A stretch of 64,000 bases of DNA. It comes from Embleya scabrispora DSM 41855. GTDB taxonomy: Bacteria > Actinomycetota > Actinomycetes > Streptomycetales > Streptomycetaceae. A program made the translations under genes and the position numbers. Position 1 is the stretch's first letter; each line of letters opens with the position of its first letter. The stretch lies in assembly GCF_000372745.1 (NCBI RefSeq), contig NZ_KB889585.1, positions 62,001-126,000 of the forward strand, read 5' to 3'. Positions 34,729-41,382 of the stretch are shown here, one piece after another. A model generated the notes under the pieces. The model worked only from the letters and a program-made list of their open reading frames with translations. It made no database searches and was not told the DNA's origin.

Positions 34729-35418
34729 ATGGCAAGCGAGCAAGCCGCCGGCACCTCGGGTCGTCGCGGATACCACCACGGCGACCTGCGCAACGCGCTG
34801 ACCGAGGCGGCGGTGGAACGGGCCCGGGCGGGAGGCCCGCAGGCGATCGTGTTGCGCGAAACGGCGCGCGCGAGCGGCGTGTCCTCCACCGCCGCCTACC
34901 GGCACTTCGCCAACCATCACGAGTTGGTTGTGGCGGTCAAGGATCGTGGCCTGGCGATGCTCGCGGCGACGATGCGGGCCGAGTTGGCCGCGGGCGAGCC
35001 GTGTCCCGATCCGGGGGACGAGGCGCTGCGTCGGCTGCGCGCCGCGGGGCTGGGCTACGTGCGCTTCGCGTTCGCCGAGCCCGGCCTGTTCCGGACCATC
35101 TTCCACGGAGTCACCGAGGGCGACCCGATGATCGGTCGTCGGCAGGCGGCTGCCGCCGCGGGTGACGGCGAGGGGCATCTGCCCGGCACGCCGGACGAGT
35201 CGGAGGAGTCCTACACGCTGATGTCCCAGGCGTTGGACGAACTGGTCGTGCTCGGCCGGCTCCCGGCCGAGCGCCGCAAGTACTCGGACGTGGTGATGTG
35301 GTCCGCCGTGCACGGCCTGAGCGTGCTGCTGCTGGACACCGAACTGGCCCATCTCCCGGACGAGATCAAGGCGGACATCGTCCGGCGCGGCATCGACGTG
35401 GCGCTGAACGGCCTGTGA
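34729..35418 (+). CDS. TetR/AcrR family regulator (WHG-domain type)
   Basis: The product has 229 residues. The N-terminal HTH reads YHHGDLRNALTEAAVERARAGGPQAIVLRETARASGVSSTAAYRHFANHHELVVAV, the variant typical of the TetR_C_33/WHG subgroup. The C-terminal ligand domain (80-225) includes GLGYVRFAFAEPGLFRTIFHG and MWSAVHGLSVLLLDTEL, the latter giving the WxxxHG motif. It is divergent from an MMPL exporter over a symmetrical operator, so it probably represses both genes until a ligand exported by the pump binds. A GGAG ribosome site lies before the ATG. Confidence 0.92.
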   Translation: MASEQAAGTSGRRGYHHGDLRNALTEAAVERARAGGPQAIVLRETARASGVSSTAAYRHFANHHELVVAVKDRGLAMLAATMRAELAAGEPCPDPGDEALRRLRAAGLGYVRFAFAEPGLFRTIFHGVTEGDPMIGRRQAAAAAGDGEGHLPGTPDESEESYTLMSQALDELVVLGRLPAERRKYSDVVMWSAVHGLSVLLLDTELAHLPDEIKADIVRRGIDVALNGL

Positions 35419-35492
35419 GGCCGGTTGCGGCCGTCCCCCATTAGGTCTCGTCCGACGGGCGCGGGCGGTCGCCCGCTCCCAGGATCGAAGGC

Positions 35493-36245
35493 ATGAGCGC
35501 CGACTTCGCAACCAGGACCGCCATCGTCACCGGTGCCGCCTCGGGCATCGGTGCCGCGATCGCCCGCCGACTCGCCGCCGACGGCGCGAACGTCGTGGTC
35601 GCCGACCTCGACGACGTCGGCGCCGCTCGCGTCGCCGCCGAGATCGCCGAGGCCGGCGGCATCGCTCGGGGCATGCGGGTGGACGTGGCCGAGCCGGAGT
35701 CGTGCGCGGCGCTCGTGCGTGCGGCGGTGGAGGTGTTCGGCGGGCTGCACCTCGCGGTGAACAACGCGGGCATCACCGGCCCGCACGCGCACACCGGCGA
35801 GTACCCGACGGACGGCTGGCGCAGGGTGATCGACATCAACCTCGGCGGCGTCTTCTACGGGATGCGTCACCAGATCCCGGCGATGCTGGAGTGCGGTGGC
35901 GGTGCGATCGTCAACATGGCGTCGATCCTGTCCTCGGTCGGCTTCCCGAACGCGGTCGGCTACGTGGCCGCCAAACACGGCGTGCTGGGCCTGACCAAGA
36001 CCGCCGCGATCGAATACGCGCAGCGCGGGATTCGGATCAACGCGGTCGGCCCGGGCTTCATCGAGACCCCGTTGCTCAAGGAATCCGACGCCGAGGCGCA
36101 CGCCGCGCTGGCCCGACTGCACCCGATGGGCCGGCTCGGCACGGTCGACGAGGTGGTCGAACCGGTCGTCTTCCTGCTCTCGGATCGAGCCGCGTTCGTC
36201 ACCGGCAGCTACCACCTGGTGGACGGCGGCTACACCGCGCCGTAG
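35493..36245 (+). CDS. SDR family oxidoreductase (3-oxoacyl-reductase-like)
   Basis: The 250-residue classical SDR has TGAASGIG (13-20), ADLDD for the cofactor-specificity strand (an acid there favours NAD), NNAGITG, the catalytic Ser in MASILSS, and YVAAKHG with Tyr and Lys. INAVGPGFIETPL completes the family set. It is most like 3-oxoacyl or secondary-alcohol dehydrogenases. A CAGGAT hexamer 7 nt before the ATG may be a leaderless -10 box. A truncated alcohol dehydrogenase sequence begins right at its stop codon. Confidence 0.9.
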   Translation: MSADFATRTAIVTGAASGIGAAIARRLAADGANVVVADLDDVGAARVAAEIAEAGGIARGMRVDVAEPESCAALVRAAVEVFGGLHLAVNNAGITGPHAHTGEYPTDGWRRVIDINLGGVFYGMRHQIPAMLECGGGAIVNMASILSSVGFPNAVGYVAAKHGVLGLTKTAAIEYAQRGIRINAVGPGFIETPLLKESDAEAHAALARLHPMGRLGTVDEVVEPVVFLLSDRAAFVTGSYHLVDGGYTAP

Positions 36246-36645
36246 CTCGGGCGCGCATCTGGCGATCAGGTCCGACGACAAGGCCGCCGACATCGTCCGC
36301 GAGGCCACCGACGGCCTCGGCGCGCAGCTCGTGCTCGACTTCGCGGGCGTGCGGCCCACCGTCGACCCGGCCGCCAGGTGCGCGGCCGTGGAGAGCGACC
36401 TGACCATCGTCGGCATCGGCGGCGGCATCCTCCCGGTCGGCTTCGGCCTGCTCCCGTACGAGTGCTCGGTCGGCACGCCCTACCGGGGCACCCGCGCCGA
36501 ACTGATCGAACTCATCGAGCCGGCCCGGCACGGCGCGGTGAGCGCGTATGTGGAGAAGTTCCCGCTCGAGCAGGCGCCGGATGTGTACGACCGACAGCAC
36601 CACGGCCGGATCAACGGCCGCGCGGTGCTCGTCCCGGGCGCCTGA
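36244..36645 (+). pseudogene. Remnant of a zinc-type (MDR) alcohol dehydrogenase, 5' truncated
   Basis: The frame reads GAHLAIRSDDKAADIVREA, then LGAQLVLDFAGV, DLTIVGIGGGILPVGFGLLPYE, and RINGRAVLVPGA at the end. This is the C-terminal third of a medium-chain dehydrogenase: the end of the Rossmann domain and the return to the catalytic domain. The catalytic N-terminal half, zinc ligands and GxGxxG are absent. The homology starts exactly at the stop of the SDR gene, so a deletion probably fused the two. A first in-frame GTG is at 36331, but a functional enzyme is not possible. Confidence 0.75.
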
Positions 36646-36738
36646 TCGAAGCGCGATCGGCCGGACGGAATACCTCGCCGGGGTATTCGGTTCTGCCTGG
36701 TGTCCGAAGCCGTCACGAGCATCGCGAAAGGAGCCACC

Positions 36739-37089
36739 GTGACGCTGACCCTGGAGAACTACCGAGTTGCCGAGGAACTGGTCGAGCGACGCGACCCGTT
36801 GGGCGCGCTGCGCGTCCTGGAGCCGGTGCTGGAGGACGAGCGCGACAACGTGGCCGTGCAGCAACTGGCCGGCCGGGCCTACTTCCTCTCGCTCCAACTC
36901 CGCCGGGCCGAGGCGACGCTGCGCCGGGTGGTCGAGCTGGACCCGTGTGACGCGTGGGCCACGCACGCGCTCGGCCGGACCCTGGAGCGGGCCGGCCGCG
37001 GCACGGAGGCCGCGCCGTACCTGCGGCTCGCCGCGGCGATGAACCCGGAGCCGGAGTACACGGCGGCAGCGGCGAAGTACGCCGACTGA
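36739..37089 (+). CDS. Tetratricopeptide repeat protein
   Basis: This 116-residue protein holds about two and a half TPR units, e.g. DNVAVQQLAGRAYFLSLQLRRAEATLRRVVELDP and CDAWATHALGRTLERAGRGTEAAPYLRLAAAMNP. It is all helical, with no signal peptide, and would bind a partner protein in the cytoplasm. The GTG at 36739 has AAAGGAG six nt upstream and is preferred to the GTG at 36700. Its stop is only 6 bp from the convergent yhhN-type stop. Confidence 0.85.
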   Translation: MTLTLENYRVAEELVERRDPLGALRVLEPVLEDERDNVAVQQLAGRAYFLSLQLRRAEATLRRVVELDPCDAWATHALGRTLERAGRGTEAAPYLRLAAAMNPEPEYTAAAAKYAD

Positions 37090-37095
37090 GCCGAC

Positions 37096-37776
37096 TCAGC
37101 CCGACGAGGCGGCGGACCGACGGTCCGCCGCCTCGTCGGCGTTCCGACGAGCGAACGGCCACGTCGCCCAGGTGAGCACGAGGAGCAACTGGGCGGCCAC
37201 GTACGTGGGCATCACCACCGCGTCCTGCCCCGGCACCAGGTCCACGTCGGCGATGCCCAGCGCGATCACCGCGTCCGAGAGCAGGAACAACGCACCGCCG
37301 AGACCGGTACGCCGGCCCGCACCCGCCGCGTACGCCGCCATCGCGGTGAGCAGCAGGCTGTAGCCCAGGACCGGCACCAGCAACTCGTCCAGGCCGCGCC
37401 ACACCAGCGCCATCGTCGCGCCCCACGCGAGCAGGTACCCGACGGCCCGGCCCGCCGAGAGCGCGGCGCCCATGCGCCCGAAGGCCAGGAGATAGCAGAC
37501 GTGCCCGACCGCGAATCCGGCCATCCCGATCATGAAGGTCGCTTCGCGGTCCACGAGCAGCCCGACATCGCCGACGAACCCACCCACCAGGGCGCCGATC
37601 GGCAGCCACGGGTCGCGCCCCGCACCGGGTCGTGCGGCCGCCCACACGAAGGCGATCAGCACCGGCATCAGCAGCGTCTTGCTCACCCAGCGGGGTCCGT
37701 CGACGCCGGCCGCGGCCAGCACCGTGTCGGTGGCGCCCAGGGTCAGGTACGCGACGAGCAGCGCGCGTGCCCTCAC
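37096..37776 (-). CDS. YhhN family membrane protein, lysoplasmalogenase-like
   Basis: This 226-residue protein has eight or so membrane spans and matches the YhhN/TMEM86 family: SKTLLMPVLIAFVWA, ALVGGFVGDVGLLV, FMIGMAGFAVGHVCYLLAF, FLLSDAVIAL. Human TMEM86B hydrolyses the vinyl-ether bond of lysoplasmalogens, and the conserved Asp residues in GDVGLL and LLSDAV are present here. The GTG start overlaps the stop of the preceding hydroxylase-family gene, so the two are co-translated. An enzyme role on ether lipids is inference from family and partner. A terminator hairpin lies inside the 3' end of the coding sequence. Confidence 0.85.
   Translation of the reverse strand: MRARALLVAYLTLGATDTVLAAAGVDGPRWVSKTLLMPVLIAFVWAAARPGAGRDPWLPIGALVGGFVGDVGLLVDREATFMIGMAGFAVGHVCYLLAFGRMGAALSAGRAVGYLLAWGATMALVWRGLDELLVPVLGYSLLLTAMAAYAAGAGRRTGLGGALFLLSDAVIALGIADVDLVPGQDAVVMPTYVAAQLLLVLTWATWPFARRNADEAADRRSAASSG
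37101..37139. terminator. Hairpin inside the 3' end of the YhhN gene
   Basis: Perfect 19-bp arms (37101-37119 and 37121-37139) are separated by one base. The hairpin lies just past the convergent TPR gene stop and within the last codons of the YhhN gene. It can serve as the TPR gene terminator. Confidence 0.75.
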
Positions 37777-38633
37777 GCGCCGGCCCGGGCGACGGCGGGC
37801 GGCTCGGTCGTTGCGGTCGCGGGCTGCCAACCGGGTCCGCGCAGCACCCGGCCGAAGCGCACCCGCCAGGTGCCCGCGGCCCGGACGTCACGCGCGATGG
37901 CCGCGTACTCGTGGAAGGCCACCCGCAGCGGGTTGTACGTCTCGATGTTCTTGGTGAGCCCGTAGTTCACCGGCTCGCCCTCGGGCTCGAAGCTGCGGAA
38001 CAGCCGGTCCCACAGGATCAGGATGCCGCCGTAGTTGCGGTCCAGGTACTGCCGGTTCGAACCGTGGTGCACGCGGTGGTGCGAAGGCGTGTTGAAGACG
38101 TACTCGATCGGCTTCCAGAGCTTGTCGATCCGCTCGGTGTGGATCCAGAACTGGTACAGCAGGTTGATCGAGAAGGATGTGACCACCATCGTCAGCGGGA
38201 AGCCGAGCAGCAACATCGGCCCGATGAACACGATGTGGTGTGCCCCGGTCCAGGTCTGTCGCAGCGCGGTGGAGAGGTTGTAGTGCCGGCTGGAGTGGTG
38301 CACGACATGGCTGGCCCACAACAGCCGGATCTCGTGCCCGGCGCGATGCTCCCAGTAGTAGAAGAAGTCCACGCCGACGATCACCAGCACCCACGCCCAC
38401 CACGTGTGCTCCAGCCGCAGCGGGGTCGACTCGTGCAGCCCGTCCCAGGCGAGCACGGTCAACAACCCCCAGCCGAGCCCCGCCGCGATGCTGCCCAGGC
38501 CCATGGTCAGGCTCGTCGCGGTGTCCTTCACCGCGTACCCGCGCTCGTCGTCGTCGGGGGCGAATCGATACGACACCCACTCGACGACCAAGAGGAGGGT
38601 GAAGGCCGGAATGGCGAGCACCGTGAGGTCCAT
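37773..38633 (-). CDS. Sterol desaturase/fatty acid hydroxylase family membrane protein
   Basis: The 286-residue integral membrane di-iron enzyme has all histidine boxes: HRAGH (96-100), HVVHH (109-113), an extra His165, and HHRVHH (185-190). Four to five spans surround them. The family includes sterol C4/C5 oxidases, carotene hydroxylases and alkylglycerol monooxygenase (AGMO). Length and box spacing are closest to the AGMO-like bacterial group, which cleaves ether lipids. It is co-translated with a lysoplasmalogenase-family gene, which favours an ether-lipid role, but the substrate is not proven. The gene starts at the ATG at 38633. Confidence 0.88.
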   Translation of the reverse strand: MDLTVLAIPAFTLLLVVEWVSYRFAPDDDERGYAVKDTATSLTMGLGSIAAGLGWGLLTVLAWDGLHESTPLRLEHTWWAWVLVIVGVDFFYYWEHRAGHEIRLLWASHVVHHSSRHYNLSTALRQTWTGAHHIVFIGPMLLLGFPLTMVVTSFSINLLYQFWIHTERIDKLWKPIEYVFNTPSHHRVHHGSNRQYLDRNYGGILILWDRLFRSFEPEGEPVNYGLTKNIETYNPLRVAFHEYAAIARDVRAAGTWRVRFGRVLRGPGWQPATATTEPPAVARAGA

Positions 38634-38740
38634 GTCTCGGACCCTACTGGCGAGTAACGCCGGGCGGAAGAGGTGATTTCCCGCTGTTTTTCCCGGTGGT
38701 GCCCGATACTCCCGGACACCACCGACGCCCCGGTCATCGC

Positions 38741-38791
38741 CGAAGCCCCCGGCCGCCGTCGCAGACGAGCCGGGGGCGATCGGGGGCTTCG
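38741..38791 (-). terminator. Hairpin downstream of the PRC-barrel gene
   Basis: Arms CGAAGCCCCCG and CGGGGGCTTCG are separated by 29 nt that contain secondary pairing. It lies 24 nt past the stop of the minus-strand PRC-barrel gene. Confidence 0.55.
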
Positions 38792-38814
38792 CGGGAGACC
38801 GAGCGGGGCGGGGC

Positions 38815-39921
38815 CTACTTGTTCATGTTCTTGTCCGGACGCTCGCCCTTGCCGTCGAGGACCTGCATCTTGTCCCCGTCGTGCAGTTCGATGCGTTCGC
38901 GCCGGACCTCCTCGGTCACCCGCTGCTCGCCCTGCACCTTCTTGGCGACCAGCCGGATGCGCTCCACCGGGACGACGTCCTTGCGGACGACGACCCGTTC
39001 GGCGTGCAGCACGAGCTCGCGCGTGCTCTCGCGCATGTCCGGGCCCTCGAGCGCGGCACGGCGGTTGGAGCTGTCGATCGGCTCGCGGATGATCTCCCAC
39101 TCCTCGTGCATCACCGGCACGACCTTGTCCACGCGCTCGGTCTCGATCACCTTGCGCAGCCTCACGCGCCCGGCCTCGACCATCTCGACGTGCACGTCCA
39201 GCCGCTCCTCGGAGCGGGTCATCGCGTCGTCGGTACCGGCCTTGGCGGTGCCCATCTCGGCCCCGGCCGCGCGGGTCGTGGTCGAGGACCGCATCCCGGC
39301 CTTGGTGTCCGCCTCCATCCCCTCCCGGCCGTGCCGACCGGTCGCGGTGCCGCCGAGCCCGGCGGCCGTCGTGGTCGAGGACGGCGTGTCGGCGCGGGCC
39401 GACGGCGGGTCGTTGGTGCGCACCGAGGGATCGTGCTTGCCGGTCAGCTCCTCGAAGCCGTTGTCCGAACCCGCGAGCTGCGACTTGGACATGTCCGCCC
39501 GTCGGTGGGTGTCGGCCGCGCCGGCGGTGCCGGCGGCTCCGGCCGCCGCCGTACCGGCTGCGTCGGTGCCGGTTCCCTGCGAGGGCTCGGTGCGGGTCAT
39601 GCCGCTGGACGGCGTGACGCTGTAGTGGCGGTAGAGGCGGGCCTCCTCCTCCGGCGAGAGGTGCTCGTCGGTGCCCAGGCTCGGCGCCTCCTTGACGAGT
39701 TCCTTGTCGAAGGGCACACGCAGGTCGTCGCCCTGCATGTCGGCAGGGCCCAGCGGCACGAAGCTCTCTCGTCCGCCGAACATGCCGGTCTTGACGGTGA
39801 CCCATTCCGGCTCGCCGGTGCGGTCGTCCAGGTACACCTGGCCGATGGTCCCGATCTTGCTGCCTTCGGAATCGACGACCTTGCGGCCGATCAGTTCCTG
39901 CGGGGTGACATTCGTCTTCAC
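38815..39921 (-). CDS. PRC-barrel and DUF2382 (YsnF-type) stress protein
   Basis: The product has 368 residues. The N-terminal PRC-barrel reads ELIGRKVVDSEGSKIGTIGQVYLDDRTGEPEWVTVKTGMFGGRESFVPL (about 9-57). A low-complexity Ala/Gly/Thr linker follows (115-235). The C-terminal DUF2382 domain is RSEERLDVHVEMVEAGRVRLRKVIETE and RVVVRKDVVPVERIRLVAKKV. Bacillus YsnF and cyanobacterial AvaK share this domain and are general-stress proteins. The GTG start at 39921 has AGGAG upstream. The protein is cytoplasmic and highly charged; no partner is nearby. Confidence 0.88.
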   Translation of the reverse strand: MKTNVTPQELIGRKVVDSEGSKIGTIGQVYLDDRTGEPEWVTVKTGMFGGRESFVPLGPADMQGDDLRVPFDKELVKEAPSLGTDEHLSPEEEARLYRHYSVTPSSGMTRTEPSQGTGTDAAGTAAAGAAGTAGAADTHRRADMSKSQLAGSDNGFEELTGKHDPSVRTNDPPSARADTPSSTTTAAGLGGTATGRHGREGMEADTKAGMRSSTTTRAAGAEMGTAKAGTDDAMTRSEERLDVHVEMVEAGRVRLRKVIETERVDKVVPVMHEEWEIIREPIDSSNRRAALEGPDMRESTRELVLHAERVVVRKDVVPVERIRLVAKKVQGEQRVTEEVRRERIELHDGDKMQVLDGKGERPDKNMNK

Positions 39922-40248
39922 GAGCCAACGCTCCTGTTCCCGGCGTCGCGGCAAGGTGTCGCGACATGGCGGTCGTCGTGTGGGAGCTCCGTTCACCAGC
40001 AGACGGCGAATCGGCCGAAGGGACAACCGGAGGCGGCCGGGGCGGTGTCGACCGGGTGCCCGTCGCGGCGCTGTCATCTGCGGGAATACAACCGGTGCCG
40101 GCCGGTGGCGGACCGAGTGGGATTCACCCGAACGGGTGAGTGACCAACCGCGTTCGACCGGATACCGAGTCGACTGTCCGTGCTGCTCGGGACGGCTTCG
40201 GCGGCGCGCGCCCCGGGATAGGCCCATCACAATTTGTAGGCTTTCGGC
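39922..40248. other. 327-bp intergenic region with hairpin
   Basis: This gap separates divergent genes (PRC-barrel minus, GNAT plus). A perfect inverted repeat TCACCCG-AA-CGGGTGA lies at 40124-40139 and could be an operator. No gene is seen. Confidence 0.45.
40237..40242 (+). promoter_or_regulatory. -10 box TAGGCT of the GNAT gene
   Basis: TAGGCT lies 6 nt before the ATG at 40249; leaderless spacing. Confidence 0.5.
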
Positions 40249-40710
40249 ATGACCATGACCATCCGCCCGGCGACGGCTCGGGATCTGCCCGGGCTGCTCG
40301 CGCTGTACGCCGAGTTCCACCCCGACGACGTGCCGCTGCCGGTCGAGGACGCCTACCTGATCTGGGCGGACATCGCCACGCAGCGTGGTCGCACGGTGCT
40401 GGTCGCGGACTTGGACGGGGACGTCGTCGGCACCGCCGACTGCGCGGTGTTGCCCAACCTCACCCGAGGCGGGCGCCCGATCATGTTCGTGGAGAACGTC
40501 GTGGTGGCGGCGACGCGCCGCAGGCAGGGCACCGGCCGCCGACTGTTGGCCGCCGCCGGCACGCTTGCCGCCGACGCGGGGTGCTACAAGCTGCAACTCC
40601 TGGCCGCGGACAGCGCCGAGGCACACGAGTTCTACCGCGCCTGCGGTTTCGAGAGCCGGGCTCAGGGCTTCCGCCGATACCTGCGGCCCGTCTCGTCGAC
40701 TACCCCCTAG
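40249..40710 (+). CDS. GNAT family N-acetyltransferase
   Basis: The 153-residue GNAT domain has TIRPATARDLPGLLALYAEF at the start, IMFVENVVVAATRRRQGTGRRLLAAAG as the acetyl-CoA pyrophosphate loop (R/QxxGxG/A), and AHEFYRACGFESRAQGFRRYL at the end. The acceptor substrate is unknown. It has a leaderless promoter and converges on a small cysteine-motif gene 31 bp away. Confidence 0.88.
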   Translation: MTMTIRPATARDLPGLLALYAEFHPDDVPLPVEDAYLIWADIATQRGRTVLVADLDGDVVGTADCAVLPNLTRGGRPIMFVENVVVAATRRRQGTGRRLLAAAGTLAADAGCYKLQLLAADSAEAHEFYRACGFESRAQGFRRYLRPVSSTTP

Positions 40711-40741
40711 GGCGGGCCTGGGACGGGCCTGGAGCGGGCCG

Positions 40742-40978
40742 CTACCCGCCTGTGCGCCAGGGGCCGCCGAGGGAGCCCTCCGGTGGGTCGGCCGGGCCGT
40801 TGTGCAGCCAGCCGGTGCCTCGGCAGTGCGGGCAGCGGGTGCCGGCCCAGATCGTGGACACCTCGCGATGCCGGCTGCGATACACCCGGCCGGAGGTGTC
40901 CAGGCCGGTGCCCTGGCAACCCGTGCATCGGATCGCGTCGCCCGCCGTGGACTCGTCGTGTCCGGCTTCCTCCGTCAC
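40742..40978 (-). CDS. Small zinc-finger-like protein with two CxxCxGxG motifs
   Basis: This 78-residue protein has two CxxCxGxG motifs: C18-TG-C21-QGTG and C49-PH-C52-RGTG. These are the DnaJ-type zinc-binding repeats, here without a J domain. Together they could bind one zinc. The GTG start at 40978 has AAGGGGGA five nt upstream; the longer frame enters non-coding sequence. Function is unknown; such domains bind unfolded protein or act as thiol reductase modules. Confidence 0.7.
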   Translation of the reverse strand: MTEEAGHDESTAGDAIRCTGCQGTGLDTSGRVYRSRHREVSTIWAGTRCPHCRGTGWLHNGPADPPEGSLGGPWRTGG

Positions 40979-41382
40979 CGCGTCCCCCTTCGATCGGTGT
41001 GCGCCCGCGACCGAGCCGTATCGCGTTCCGTAGTGGGCGCGTGTACACCCAGTATTCGCGCGCCGTGCGCTCGGCGCGGGGATTCGGGACACGAAGGTTT
41101 TCGGGTCGGGTGCGCCGGAGTGCGCCGGGCCGATGCGCCGTCGGCCCGGGCCGCGGCGCATCGGGATCGGGTCGGCCGGGGTGCGTATTGCAATCCCTTT
41201 GCCCGATTGTTTCGCTACGTTGGAAAGAAATAATCTCCGAAATGACACGCGCAGCTCGGATCGTGGATACAGTTTTCGATCGAATTGTCGAGTGCCGGCA
41301 GGGGCAATTCGGACGGCCATTTCCACGATGATATTATTGCGCCGATCGGTGTGCGGGACGACAACAGCTCGGGAGCAAGGCG
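40979..41382. other. 404-bp AT-richer region upstream of the AftB-like gene
   Basis: Base composition falls clearly below the window average from about 41190 to 41470 (runs such as GAAAGAAATAATC and GATGATATTATTG). This crosses into the first codons of the next gene. It is a possible Lsr2-bound control region or a sign of transfer. A 29-codon frame at 41242-41331 has no ribosome site. Confidence 0.5.

Noticed and set aside
36331-36645. The alcohol dehydrogenase remnant as a functional short gene starting at the GTG at 36331
   Set aside because: It lacks the catalytic half, zinc ligands and a ribosome site, so it is better treated as a pseudogene.
41242-41331. A 29-codon frame upstream of the AftB-like gene
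   Set aside because: No ribosome site and no coding-type codon bias; the region looks like control DNA.
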